This document shows positions 44,172-53,575 of a stretch of DNA of 64,000 bases, piece after piece; positions within the stretch are counted from its first letter, which is position 1, and every line of letters begins with the position of its first letter. Position numbers and translations under genes: made by a program. The notes beneath the pieces are model-generated. The model worked only from the letters and a program-made list of their open reading frames with translations. It did not search any database and was not told the DNA's origin. Source of the stretch: Pseudomonadales bacterium (GTDB lineage: Bacteria; Pseudomonadota; Gammaproteobacteria; Pseudomonadales; JAHRWD01); the NCBI GenBank assembly GCA_029210125.1, contig JARGPR010000001.1, forward strand, positions 62,001-126,000, written 5' to 3'.

Positions 44172-44900
44172 ATGGTCACCGAACAGCTATTCGACAGCAA
44201 AGATCAGCAATACAGGCAGTTATCTAAACAGATTTCTGAGGTATTGCAGGCAGCCATCAATGAGCGTGGGCAGGCGAGCCTTATTGTCTCCGGTGGCTCG
44301 ACACCGCTTCCGCTCTACCAACAACTGTCAAAGGAGCCAATTGATTGGTCCAGGGTTTGGATCACTTTGGCCGATGAACGCTGGGTAGATGCGAGTGATC
44401 CCACCAGCAACGAGTTTCAAATACGCAGCAATTTGTTGCAAAACAGGGCGGCAAACGCACAGTTTTTGCCCTTAAAACCAGTTGTTGGTGGCGACTCAAT
44501 CGATCTTTCCGAGACAGAAGCTGCGCTAAATACCTGGCCCTTTCCCGCAGACCTATTGTTATTGGGTATGGGTAACGATGGCCACACCGCTTCGTTGTTT
44601 CCTGATGCACCGGAGTTAGGCGCTGGTTTAGATCTTCAAACCGATCATCGTTGTCTGCTATTGCGGCCCGCCTCGTCGCCCTATCCGCGTATCAGTCTTA
44701 CCCTGCCGGCTTTACTTTCGTGCCGGCAGATCATCCTAATGATTTGTGGTGATGATAAGTGGCAGGTTTACCAAAAAGCCCTTGGCGCACTTAGATTGGA
44801 GGTGACTGAAGAGGAGATAGAAGAGGCGGTCGAAGAGATGCCCATTCAGGCTTTTTTACGCCAGGACCAAGTACCGGTATCCGTGTCCTGGAGTCCTTAA
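44172..44900 (+). CDS. pgl: 6-phosphogluconolactonase
   Basis: 242 residues. Hydrolyses 6-phosphogluconolactone to 6-phosphogluconate. Seen: SLIVSGGSTPLPLYQQLS, VWITLADERWVD, SNEFQIRSNLL, and LLLGMGNDGHTASLFPD, typical of the DevB/SOL family. First gene of pgl-edd-eda; AGGAG ribosome site. Confidence 0.95.
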   Translation: MVTEQLFDSKDQQYRQLSKQISEVLQAAINERGQASLIVSGGSTPLPLYQQLSKEPIDWSRVWITLADERWVDASDPTSNEFQIRSNLLQNRAANAQFLPLKPVVGGDSIDLSETEAALNTWPFPADLLLLGMGNDGHTASLFPDAPELGAGLDLQTDHRCLLLRPASSPYPRISLTLPALLSCRQIILMICGDDKWQVYQKALGALRLEVTEEEIEEAVEEMPIQAFLRQDQVPVSVSWSP

Positions 44901-44965
44901 CCAAACGGCGGCGAATAAGGGTAATGGACAATCAATAGAAACCTAATCCATAACTGGGGTGATTA

Positions 44966-46819
44966 ATGAACAGGCACGAACAACTATGGCAGGTGACTGA
45001 TCGAATCAAAAAACGTAGTACAGAAACGCGCGCCAGATACATAAAGCGTATTGATGGGGCGGTGAAAGAATCACGGGACCGACCAAGAAGATCAGGGTTA
45101 GGTTGTACCAATTTGGCCCACGGTTATGCAGCAGCACCCAGCGCCGATAAAATCCGATTACGGCAGCTTGAGCCAAATGGAGCTAGCGCGAATATCGCTA
45201 TTGTTTCAGCCTATAACGAGATGCTTTCGGCACACCAACCACTGGGCGATTATCCACCACTGATCAAAAAAGCCCTGGCAGAGCGGCAATGTACCGCCCA
45301 GTTTGCTGGCGGCGTTCCAGCAATGTGTGATGGCGTCACCCAGGGCATGCCCGGCATGGAGCTGTCCCTGTTTAGCCGCGATGTTATTGCAATGTCCTCG
45401 GCTATTGCGCTTTCCCATGACATGTTTGACGGCGCATTGTATCTGGGGGTTTGCGATAAAATCGTACCGGGTTTGCTGATGTCGGCACTTAGTTTTGGCC
45501 ATATGCCCGCTATTTTTGTGCCTGCGGGGCCAATGCCATCGGGAATTAGCAATAATGAAAAGGCACGAGTTCGTCAGCTGTTTGCCGAAGGTAAAGTCAC
45601 CGAGGCAGTGTTACTAGAGTCCGAAGAAGCCTCCTACCACAGCCCCGGAACCTGCACTTTTTATGGCACTGCAAATAGCAATCAGATGTTAATGGAAATT
45701 ATGGGTTTGCATATTCCCGGGGCCGCTTTCATTCAACCGGGTACCGAACTGCGCGATGCGTTAACTTCCGCCGCCGCTGTCCGTATATCCGAAATTACCG
45801 GGCTGACATCCAGCTTTCAGCCGCTGGGCAGAATGATCGATGAGCGCTCCATCGTAAACGCTATTGTTGGTTTGCTAGCTACCGGTGGTTCTACCAACCA
45901 TACCCTGCACCTGGTTGCCATCGCACGTGCGGCGGGAATCGTGATCAACTGGGACGACTTTGCCGAGCTTTCTTCATTTGTTCCGTTGTTAACACGCATC
46001 TACCCGAATGGTGAAGCGGATGTAAACCAGTTTCATCAGGCCGGAGGTTTAGCGCTGGTGATATCGGAACTGTTGGAGGCTGGTTTGCTACACGCGGATG
46101 TTGAAACCGTTATGGGGCAGGGGTTAGATCATTATGCTCAGCAACCGACCTTTAATTCGAAGCAGTTATTGAAGTGGCATCCAGTGGCGGCGGATAGCAG
46201 AGACCCTGCCATTATCAGCACTATGAATGCGCCGTTTAGTGAGGATGGTGGATTAAAGCTGCTGACCGGGAATCTGGGTCGAGCGGTGGTTAAAACCTCC
46301 GCTTTGAAAGAACCCGATAGAGTTATCGAAGCGCCTGCGGAGGTTTTTCATAGCCAGCAACAGTTGCTTGACGCGTTTGAACAAGGAATGTTGGAAAAAA
46401 ACTTTATCGCAGTCGTGCGTTATCAGGGCCCAAAGGCCAATGGTATGCCCGAGCTGCATTCCCTCACACCGGTGCTTGGAGCGCTGCAGGATAAAGGTTA
46501 CCAGGTTGCATTAGTTACCGATGGTCGAATGTCCGGTGCTTCGGGAAAAGTGCCTGCGGCAATCCATATGACCCCCGAGTCGTTGGCGGGAGGGGCACTT
46601 GCAAGAGTTCAAAGCGGTGATCTGATCCGGATGGACCTAATGAAAGCGACACTCAACCTATTGGTTGATGAGCAGGAGCTTGCAGACCGCACTATTACTT
46701 ATCCTGACTTAAGCGAAAATCAGAGTGGTTGTGGAAGAGAACTATTTTCAACGCTTCGCCAGCAAGTTGGTGGTGCGGAGCAGGGAGCATGTAGTTTTGG
46801 TATAGAAGCGGATACCTAA
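44966..46819 (+). CDS. edd: 6-phosphogluconate dehydratase
   Basis: 617 residues. Entner-Doudoroff enzyme, 6-phosphogluconate to KDPG, [4Fe-4S]-dependent. Cluster Cys in [21 protein letters not shown] and [14 protein letters not shown] are present; [16 protein letters not shown] is the conserved C-terminal motif. Length matches E. coli Edd (603). 65 bp after pgl, same operon. Confidence 0.96.
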   Translation: MNRHEQLWQVTDRIKKRSTETRARYIKRIDGAVKESRDRPRRSGLGCTNLAHGYAAAPSADKIRLRQLEPNGASANIAIVSAYNEMLSAHQPLGDYPPLIKKALAERQCTAQFAGGVPAMCDGVTQGMPGMELSLFSRDVIAMSSAIALSHDMFDGALYLGVCDKIVPGLLMSALSFGHMPAIFVPAGPMPSGISNNEKARVRQLFAEGKVTEAVLLESEEASYHSPGTCTFYGTANSNQMLMEIMGLHIPGAAFIQPGTELRDALTSAAAVRISEITGLTSSFQPLGRMIDERSIVNAIVGLLATGGSTNHTLHLVAIARAAGIVINWDDFAELSSFVPLLTRIYPNGEADVNQFHQAGGLALVISELLEAGLLHADVETVMGQGLDHYAQQPTFNSKQLLKWHPVAADSRDPAIISTMNAPFSEDGGLKLLTGNLGRAVVKTSALKEPDRVIEAPAEVFHSQQQLLDAFEQGMLEKNFIAVVRYQGPKANGMPELHSLTPVLGALQDKGYQVALVTDGRMSGASGKVPAAIHMTPESLAGGALARVQSGDLIRMDLMKATLNLLVDEQELADRTITYPDLSENQSGCGRELFSTLRQQVGGAEQGACSFGIEADT

Positions 46820-46894
46820 AAAGGTTAAATCGTCATCATTTTGTACTATGTGGGCGCTACGGTATCTCAAAATTCTTAATCGTTGGAGTAAAAA

Positions 46895-47524
46895 TTGATG
46901 ACCATAGAGTTGATTCTTGAACAAGTAAAATCGGTCATTCCGGTAATTCAGATTAATAACATTGAAGACGCACTGCCGACCGCACGGGCGTTGTATGAGG
47001 GTGGTCTGGATTCCCTGGAGGTGACCCTCAGAACTCCCTGTGCGCTGGATGCGATTCAGCTGATCAAACAGGAGATTCCCGAAGTTTGTGTGGGTGCGGG
47101 TACCGTCGTAACGCCTGAACAGCTGCAACTTGTAAAAGATGCCGGAGCTGAATTTGCGGTAAGCCCGGGGCTCAATGCCAACCTGGTGCTGGTTGCAAAG
47201 CAGATAGAGTTACCCTATCTGCCCGGTGTTATGACACCCTCTGAAATAACCCTGGCGATGGAGCTTGGCTTAAAAACATTAAAATTTTTCCCGGCGGAAC
47301 AGGCGGGTGGCTTGAAAATGTTAAGTGCATTGGCGTCACCATTTGCCGATATCCGCTTCTGCCCAACCGGTGGGATCAGTAAAGAGAACTATGAAGATTT
47401 TCTTGCCCTGGATAATGTGATCTGCGTGGGTGGTTCCTGGTTGGCACCTAAAAAGCTGGTTAAGGGAGAAAAATGGAAAAAAATCACCGACCTCGCCAGG
47501 GATGTGGTTGGGTCAAGGGAATAA
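46895..47524 (+). CDS. eda: KDPG/KHG aldolase
   Basis: 209 residues. Cleaves KDPG to pyruvate and glyceraldehyde-3-phosphate. Schiff-base Lys in TLKFFPAEQAGG, Glu in SLEVTLRTP, and phosphate site FCPTGGIS are present. Last gene of the Entner-Doudoroff operon; its stop codon lies inside a perfect 20-bp palindrome. Confidence 0.96.
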   Translation: MMTIELILEQVKSVIPVIQINNIEDALPTARALYEGGLDSLEVTLRTPCALDAIQLIKQEIPEVCVGAGTVVTPEQLQLVKDAGAEFAVSPGLNANLVLVAKQIELPYLPGVMTPSEITLAMELGLKTLKFFPAEQAGGLKMLSALASPFADIRFCPTGGISKENYEDFLALDNVICVGGSWLAPKKLVKGEKWKKITDLARDVVGSRE

Positions 47525-47538
47525 GCGATCGCTTATTC
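47519..47538. repeat. 20-bp perfect palindrome over the eda stop codon
   Basis: GAATAAGCGA followed by its exact reverse complement TCGCTTATTC; the eda TAA is inside it. With no spacer it would form a poor RNA hairpin, so it may rather be a protein site or chance. Confidence 0.7.
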
Positions 47539-47563
47539 GTCTATTTCGCCTATCGAAACAGAG

Positions 47564-47601
47564 GCTACAGCGAGCGCTTTAATTCGCCCTCTGTAGCTTT
47601 T
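47564..47601 (+). terminator. Probable terminator after eda
   Basis: GCTACAG (47564-47570) pairs with CTGTAGC (47591-47597), and an alternative pairing ACAGAGG / CCTCTGT overlaps it; four T residues follow. It ends the pgl-edd-eda operon. Confidence 0.6.
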
Positions 47602-47703
47602 CCTGTTATTTGAGTTACAAGTTAATCACCCTGTCTGAATTTCTCAGTTAGGTCCTGCTCAGCTGTGGTGTTTATCTGACGGCTTGTGGTATTTCACGCG
47701 CCC

Positions 47704-47721
47704 GTTACAAATGGTTACAAA
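47704..47721 (+). promoter_or_regulatory. Direct repeat upstream of the RND operon
   Basis: GTTACAAA occurs at 47704-47711 and 47714-47721, one helical turn apart, 82 bp before the RND adaptor start. It could be an operator; no regulator gene is adjacent. Confidence 0.3.
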
Positions 47722-47802
47722 GTATCGCTTCCCATTATTAGATATTTTTCTTAGGCTCAACAGATCAGTAAATATCCCATTCCAATCCTTAGGGAAGAGC
47801 CG

Positions 47803-49212
47803 ATGAGCCAGCCAGACAAAGAAAACAAAAAACATTCCAAGCGTAAATGGCTGTTTTACCCCGCCCTTGCTTTGGGTGTTCTAGTGTTGGTGGTGTTGGT
47901 CAAAAATAAGGCCGAACCGCAGAGGGAACCTCCGCAGGAACAGGCGCGTGCGACACGGGTGATTGCAGCACCAATGGTGGAGGTACTGCCGTCATTTAGT
48001 GGAAATGGCAACGTTGAGCCAGGCCAGGTTTGGAATGGTGTGGCCGAGGTCAGTGGAACCGTGATTGAAATTTCTCCCCGCTTTAATCAGGGGCAAATTA
48101 TTCAGGCTGGCGAGGTACTGCTTCGGATAGATCCGCGGGACTATCAGCTTAAAATCGCTCAGGCCGAGACCGCGATTGATGCCATTAAAGCGCAGATTGT
48201 TGAGATAGGAATACGGGAAAAAAATAGTCGCACGTCATTAAAAATAGAACAGGAAAATCTGACTATTGGTCAGGCTGAATTAAACAGAAAGGAGAAGCTG
48301 CTGGCCAAAGGTATGGTCGCACGCTCGGATTTTGAGCGGGAAAAACGTGCAGTGTTATCCCAGACCCAGGGCGTGCAATCGCTGAAAAATGCACTGGATC
48401 TATACCCAGCCGAACGCACCCGTATGCAGGCAGAGCTGAAACGTCTTAATGCACAACTGGCAGATACCCGGCTTGATTTAGAACGTACCGCTATGGTTTT
48501 GCCTTTTTCCGGGCGAGTAGCTGAAACCCGTATCGAGCTCAATCAATATGTACGACAGGGCGAGGTTCTGGTTTCGGTTGATAGCATTGACATGGCGGAG
48601 GTGACGGTACAGCTACAACCCTCAGTGTTGGCTAAATTAGTACATTCCGATCAAATATTGAGTCCTGCACAAAATAGCTCAGTATCCATCGGTGAGGTGC
48701 TCGGGCTGACCGCAAGTGTTGTTGTTTCCTTTGCTGGTCATGATGTTATTTGGCCTGCGCGGGTGGTGCGGATCAGTGATCGCTTAGATCCACAAACCCG
48801 CACCGTCGGAGTAATTGTTGAGGTCGACGGCCCCTACGAAAATATTCAACCGGGGGTGCGGCCGCCATTGGTAAAAGGCACTTTTGTCGAGGTCAAACTA
48901 ACCGGAGCAACATTGCCTGATCGTTTGGTGGTGCCGCCCTCGGCGTTACATGGTGAGTCACTCTATATAGTCGACAAAGAGGATCGACTACAAAAAATAG
49001 CCGTCAAAATCGAGCAGAGAAGTGAAAACTATCTGGTGATCGAATCGGGCCTGCAGCCAGGCCAAAAAGTGATTGTCTCTGATCTGGTGCCTGCAATAGA
49101 GGGTATGTTGCTTCAACCTATTGATGATGACGTAACGTTGCAGCGGCTGATCAGCTCAGCTACCGGCCAGGTTGATGTTCAGGCTCAGCCCAGGGCACAG
49201 GTGCTGCCATGA
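47803..49212 (+). CDS. RND efflux periplasmic adaptor subunit
   Basis: 469 residues. N-terminal membrane anchor (WLFYPALALGVLVLVVLV), then the lipoyl/barrel-sandwich region (NGVAEVSGTVIEISPRFNQG ... LRIDPRDYQL), a coiled-coil hairpin of about 100 residues, and the beta-barrel (LPFSGRVAETRIELNQYVRQGE). Membrane-fusion partner of the following RND pump, with ATGA overlap. AGGGAAGAG ribosome site. No outer-membrane channel gene is next to it, so it likely uses a shared TolC-like protein. Confidence 0.93.
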   Translation: MSQPDKENKKHSKRKWLFYPALALGVLVLVVLVKNKAEPQREPPQEQARATRVIAAPMVEVLPSFSGNGNVEPGQVWNGVAEVSGTVIEISPRFNQGQIIQAGEVLLRIDPRDYQLKIAQAETAIDAIKAQIVEIGIREKNSRTSLKIEQENLTIGQAELNRKEKLLAKGMVARSDFEREKRAVLSQTQGVQSLKNALDLYPAERTRMQAELKRLNAQLADTRLDLERTAMVLPFSGRVAETRIELNQYVRQGEVLVSVDSIDMAEVTVQLQPSVLAKLVHSDQILSPAQNSSVSIGEVLGLTASVVVSFAGHDVIWPARVVRISDRLDPQTRTVGVIVEVDGPYENIQPGVRPPLVKGTFVEVKLTGATLPDRLVVPPSALHGESLYIVDKEDRLQKIAVKIEQRSENYLVIESGLQPGQKVIVSDLVPAIEGMLLQPIDDDVTLQRLISSATGQVDVQAQPRAQVLP

Positions 49213-52200
49213 TTCGCTTCTTCGCGGCCCATCCGACCGCAGCCAATCTGCTGCTGCTATTCCTCATTATTATTGGTCTGAGCGCGTTACCCTCGTTACA
49301 GCGAGAAACCTTTCCGGACTTCTCTGCTCAGGAAGTTGAGGTGGTTGTGCCATACCCTGGTGCAAGCGCCGAAGATGTTGAGCTGGCGATCTGTCAGCGT
49401 CTTGAAGACGCGATGGATACCATAGATTCGCTCTACGAAGTGCGTTGTCAGGCGCTGGAAAGTCGCGGAGTTGCGGTTGCAAAAATGTCAGAAGGCGGCA
49501 TTTTTGCACGGTTTTTGGATGATGTAAAAACCGAAGTCGAGGCAATCGACGACTTTCCGAATCAGGTCGAACAGCCCGTTATCCGCCAGCGTAATCGTAC
49601 TGATCGCGTGGTCTCCATTGCCATCACTGGGCCAATGTCAGTAACCGATCTAAAGGCCTATGCGGAGGATATTAAAACCCAGTTAAAACGTCAGCCCGAG
49701 GTATCCCAGGTTGAAGTATTGGGGTTTTCACAACATCAACTCCAGATCAGGGTTTCTGCTCAAAAGTTACGTCAATACCAGCTCAGTATCTCGGATTTGG
49801 CCGGCGCCATTGGGCGTCAGAGTATTGATCTGCCTCTGGGCAATATCGAAACCAGTGATCAGGAATTGCTGATTCGTTTTACCGATCAGCGCCGCACCAT
49901 CGACGAGCTAAAACAACTGGTGGTGATCGCGGCCCGTGATAGCGGAGCCGAAGTAAGGCTTGGGGATATAGCGGATATCTATGACCGATTTGAGCTTGAC
50001 GAAGCCAAAACACTGTTTGATGGCCAGCGAGCAGCGCTGCTTCAGGTCACCAAAACCAAAGCCGAAGATACCCTGGTTGTAGTGGATGCGGTAAATGCAT
50101 TTGTGGAACGCCAAAGGCAAATTGCGCCGCCGGGGGTCACCTTCACCATGACCCAGGATATCTCGTCCATCGTACGTGATCGTCTGCAGATGTTGTTAGT
50201 CAATGGCGGTCAGGGATTGGTGCTGGTGTTTCTGATGATGTGGCTGTTTTTCCGCTTCCGGTTTGCCTTCTGGATTGCACTGGGTTTGCCAGCATCCTTT
50301 ATGGGCGGACTGTTTTTTATGTCCCTGACCGGCATCAGTATTAATATGCTCAGTATGGTGGCGTTGTTGGTAGCGGTGGGTCTGTTGATGGACGATGCGA
50401 TTGTGATTGCAGAAAATATTGCAGCTCATTACGCCAAAACCGGAAAAGCCCTGAAGGCTGCGGTAGAAGGGACATTACAGGTGATGCCGGGGGTAGTCTC
50501 CTCCTTTTTAACCACCGTTGCGGTATTTACACCGTTAGCGTTCCTCAGTGGTGACATGGGTAAGGTTCTAAAATTCATCCCGATTGTATTGATCATTGTG
50601 CTGGCCGTAAGCTTGCTCGAAGCGTTTTTAATTCTGCCTCATCACTTGAAGTCTTCACTGAGCGGCAAAACTGATTCGCGTGACGAAGGTTTTGCGCGAC
50701 GTTTCGATACCTTTATTGAGTGGCTGCGTGATCGTGTGCTGGGTCGAGCTATCGATGCGGTTATACATTGGCGATACCTGTTTTTGGGATTGGTGTTGAC
50801 GGCGTTTCTGGGTTCCGTCGGCATGTTGGCCGGTGGACATCTGAAGTTTCGGGCATTTCCAGATATTGAGGGCGATACCGTCGAAGCGCGTATCCTTCTG
50901 CCACAGGGTACGCCTTTATGGCGCACCGAGCAGATTGTTGAGCAGCTACGTGATGCACTTCGGCACGTCGATGAGCAGCTGACACCCAATCAGCCAGATC
51001 AGAAACCTCTGGTTGAGCATGTCAGCATTCAATACAACTTGAACCGCGATGCCAATGAAAATGGCCCCCATGTGGCAACCATTTCGGTAGACCTGCTTAC
51101 AGCGGAGGAACGTGTCGGAAGACTAGATGACATCACCCAACTTTGGCGCGATCAAGTGGGTAATATGCCCGATCTGATCAGCCTGACCTTTAAGGAGCCG
51201 GCGATTGGCCCGGCGGGCAGGGCGATCGATATCCGCCTTAGTGGTGAAGACCTCAATCAGCTCAAACAAGCGTCCCTGGCGTTGCAGGCATGGCTTGGTC
51301 AGTATCGAGGTGTACTGGATATATCCGATGATTTGCGGCCCGGAAAACCAGAGGTGCGGCTAAAACTGAGACCCGGCAGTTTGGCCCTTGGGGTCGATGC
51401 GACTACCATTGCCAGTCAGCTGCGCACCGGGTTTTTCGGTTCGACAGTGGATGAAGTGCAAATGGGTGTGGAGTCCCTTGAGATTGATCTCAGCTTTGAT
51501 TCCGTAGACAAAAGTAGTCTTGAAGACTTGCAGGATTTCCGCATCATTACCGCAGCGGGTAAGCAGGTACCACTATCCACGCTTGTTCAATTTGAAGAAG
51601 CTCGTGGTTTTGCGCGTATTCATCGTATCAACGGTCAGCGAACAGTGACCATCAATGGCGATGTCGACGCGACCAAAGCCAATGCCCAACAGGTAATCGC
51701 AGATACTCAGGTTACATTCCTCCCCGATTTTCATAAACAGTTCTCCGGTGTGCGGATTGCTTTAGAGGGAGAAATTGCTGAGTCCAGTAAAACCGGTGCT
51801 TCTATGGCGAGTGGATTTTTGCTGGGATTGGTCGCTATTTTTATACTGCTCAGCTTTCAGTTCCGCAGCTACATTGAACCGCTGGTGGTGATGGTAGCGA
51901 TTCCACTATCGCTTATCGGCGTGATTTGGGGGCATATCATTATGGGGCTGGAGCTCTCCATGCCCAGCATGATGGGAGCGGTTTCGCTGGCTGGGATAGT
52001 AGTGAACAACTCAATACTGATTGTGCAATTTTTGAAGTTTCATGCGCAACAGGGTATCAGCATTGTAGAGTCCGCCAAGATTGCCAGCCGCGAGCGTTTT
52101 AGAGCCATCCTGCTAACCTCACTCACCACCATCGTTGGGTTATTGCCGCTGCTGGCAGAGAAAAGCCTACAGGCGCAAATTCTGATACCGCTGGCCACCA

Positions 52201-52340
52201 GCATCGTATTTGGGCTACTGGCCGCAACCGTACTTATTCTGCTGGTCGTACCCACGCTATTCAGCGTACTCGCGGATTTTGGGTTAGTGTCAGTCGAAGA
52301 TGAGATGGATAAAGGGCATGAACTGGATGAGTTGGATTAG
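49209..52340 (+). CDS. RND efflux pump inner-membrane transporter
   Basis: 1043 residues, AcrB/MMPL-type proton-driven exporter with twelve transmembrane helices. Proton-relay Asp pair in VALLVAVGLLMDDAIVIAEN, N-terminal FAAHPTAANLLLLFLIIIGL, the periplasmic loops, and VSLAGIVVNNSILIVQFL in the second half are present. The C-terminus is short and acidic. Similar to the less-studied MexK / TriC-like group; substrate unknown. Its stop is followed closely by a repeat-containing terminator. Confidence 0.94.
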   Translation: MIRFFAAHPTAANLLLLFLIIIGLSALPSLQRETFPDFSAQEVEVVVPYPGASAEDVELAICQRLEDAMDTIDSLYEVRCQALESRGVAVAKMSEGGIFARFLDDVKTEVEAIDDFPNQVEQPVIRQRNRTDRVVSIAITGPMSVTDLKAYAEDIKTQLKRQPEVSQVEVLGFSQHQLQIRVSAQKLRQYQLSISDLAGAIGRQSIDLPLGNIETSDQELLIRFTDQRRTIDELKQLVVIAARDSGAEVRLGDIADIYDRFELDEAKTLFDGQRAALLQVTKTKAEDTLVVVDAVNAFVERQRQIAPPGVTFTMTQDISSIVRDRLQMLLVNGGQGLVLVFLMMWLFFRFRFAFWIALGLPASFMGGLFFMSLTGISINMLSMVALLVAVGLLMDDAIVIAENIAAHYAKTGKALKAAVEGTLQVMPGVVSSFLTTVAVFTPLAFLSGDMGKVLKFIPIVLIIVLAVSLLEAFLILPHHLKSSLSGKTDSRDEGFARRFDTFIEWLRDRVLGRAIDAVIHWRYLFLGLVLTAFLGSVGMLAGGHLKFRAFPDIEGDTVEARILLPQGTPLWRTEQIVEQLRDALRHVDEQLTPNQPDQKPLVEHVSIQYNLNRDANENGPHVATISVDLLTAEERVGRLDDITQLWRDQVGNMPDLISLTFKEPAIGPAGRAIDIRLSGEDLNQLKQASLALQAWLGQYRGVLDISDDLRPGKPEVRLKLRPGSLALGVDATTIASQLRTGFFGSTVDEVQMGVESLEIDLSFDSVDKSSLEDLQDFRIITAAGKQVPLSTLVQFEEARGFARIHRINGQRTVTINGDVDATKANAQQVIADTQVTFLPDFHKQFSGVRIALEGEIAESSKTGASMASGFLLGLVAIFILLSFQFRSYIEPLVVMVAIPLSLIGVIWGHIIMGLELSMPSMMGAVSLAGIVVNNSILIVQFLKFHAQQGISIVESAKIASRERFRAILLTSLTTIVGLLPLLAEKSLQAQILIPLATSIVFGLLAATVLILLVVPTLFSVLADFGLVSVEDEMDKGHELDELD

Positions 52341-52349
52341 GTATTGCAA

Positions 52350-52374
52350 ATTGTTCGAGCGACGTTCGAGCAAT
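52350..52374. repeat. Imperfect 25-bp palindrome after the RND pump
   Basis: ATTG-x-TCGA-x-CG-A-CG-x-TCGA-x-CAAT is nearly symmetric about its central base. It lies nine bases after the pump stop and abuts the terminator hairpin. Meaning unknown. Confidence 0.6.
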
Positions 52375-52427
52375 CCCGAAATAAGCCTGAGCTACTTAGG
52401 CTTATTTCGGGTCAGGCTTATTTCGGG
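52375..52427. terminator. Terminator with a duplicated right arm
   Basis: CCCGAAATAAGCCT (52375-52388) pairs perfectly over 14 bp with AGGCTTATTTCGGG (52398-52411); the same 14-mer is then repeated at 52414-52427. Either copy can pair with the left arm, giving two alternative hairpins between convergent genes. No strong T-tract follows. Confidence 0.75.
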
Positions 52428-52464
52428 TGGATTAGCAGGCTCCCAGGGGGTTGCCCGTTATTAA

Positions 52465-53064
52465 TCAAACAAACGCAGGTGCGGCACCCATATCCCAAAG
52501 CAATATTGATGCTACCATCATGGCTACAATGCCAATCATACCTGCGGCCATCAGAGCCGCTGAAAAAAGCAATCCCTGAGCTTTCGGAATATCCATCATG
52601 ATTGGTACACCACTGACCAACAAATAAGCCGATGCCGTCATCGCAACAAGCCCCACGATGAAATCAAGCCATATAAGTGGGTACAGCCCAAAAATTCCCG
52701 CCAAAAATAGCGGTGTAGCGGTATAAGTAGCCACCGCAATACCTTTCGCAAGAGTTGATTCAGCACCGTAGGTACGTGCCATCCAGTTAATGATTGCGCC
52801 CAGAATCACCACCCCAGCGAGTATTCCAACATAAAAAAGAATAGCGAGGGTGAGTGCGCTCTCGGTTGTAAGCCGAACCGCTTCTCTATCACCGACTGAC
52901 CAACCCACTTGAGTCGTACCAATGTACCAGCAGATTGCAGGTATCAGTGCCAGGATTAAGGTGTGATTTAGCAACAGAGCAAAGGGGCTTTTCAGATCAT
53001 CATGGATATCCTGCCACTCAACTTTAGGTTGCGTGATAATGCCAAAAGTATGTTCAAGTATCAT
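52465..53064 (-). CDS. Yip1 family membrane protein
   Basis: 199 residues from ATG 53064, with AGGAGA upstream; the longer frame to 53115 would put that ribosome site inside the gene. Five or six hydrophobic segments; N-terminal ILEHTFGIITQPKVEWQDI is the standard start of bacterial Yip1/YIP1-domain proteins. Function unknown. Convergent with the RND pump. Confidence 0.85.
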   Translation of the reverse strand: MILEHTFGIITQPKVEWQDIHDDLKSPFALLLNHTLILALIPAICWYIGTTQVGWSVGDREAVRLTTESALTLAILFYVGILAGVVILGAIINWMARTYGAESTLAKGIAVATYTATPLFLAGIFGLYPLIWLDFIVGLVAMTASAYLLVSGVPIMMDIPKAQGLLFSAALMAAGMIGIVAMMVASILLWDMGAAPAFV

Positions 53065-53575
53065 TGGGTGTTTCTCCTGTTTAACAGCACGCTGGGCCTG
53101 CGTCCAAAACGACATAGTGAAAACAGAACGTAAAGCTTAGATCGTTCAATTATTATTCTTATATGCTAAGGGATGCTGGCTTGTTCTGGCTCAAGGGTAT
53201 GAACTCATGAATCGAACAGCACCTCCTTAGTCCGTACTATACATAAGGAATAGCCGCGGTGTTAGTACTGTACCGTATTGAGCGTATTGATCGAGTAGAT
53301 AGTCTTTATCTGGGTCGTCGGCGCAACACGAGCTATATGTGGTACTGATGTCTCTGTGACAATAGGGAACGCTCAGCGAGGCGCCTTTATCGAATCCAGG
53401 TAAAAAAGGCAGAACAGCTGGTTTTGTCTATCCCGGCTATCTATGGTTTTACTCATTATGTAAGTGAATCGCGGGCGCGGGCATTGTACAGATTGCAGTG
53501 GCAAAACTGTTGAAAGCAGAAAATAACCATGCAGCCTTGAATGAATAATACTTTGGGTGAATCGATAGAGGCCCG
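53065..53575. other. Intergenic region with a disrupted small ORF
   Basis: 511 bp. The left part holds the leader of the Yip1 gene. The middle contains the interrupted frame 53259-53513, listed separately. The rest shows nothing recognisable. Confidence 0.6.
53259..53513 (+). pseudogene. Small ORF interrupted by one in-frame TGA, unknown family
   Basis: From GTG 53259, with AAGGAA upstream, a single frame runs 84 codons to a TGA at 53511, broken only by TGA at 53346. It reads VLVLYRIERIDRVDSLYLGR ... SYMWY, stop, then CLCDNRERSARRLYRIQVKK ... IPAIYGFTHYVSESRARA ... LYRLQW. Its amino-acid usage looks protein-like, and the aromatic and Arg-rich pattern resembles small orphan proteins of mobile elements, but I cannot name a family. 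TGG to TGA is the simplest cause. Confidence 0.5.

Noticed and set aside
47519..47538. The palindrome over the eda stop as a terminator
   Set aside because: It has no loop spacer or T-tract; the hairpin at 47564 is the better candidate.
53346..53348. Selenocysteine codon
   Set aside because: No SECIS-like stem follows the TGA and no Sec genes are in the window; a simple nonsense change is more likely.
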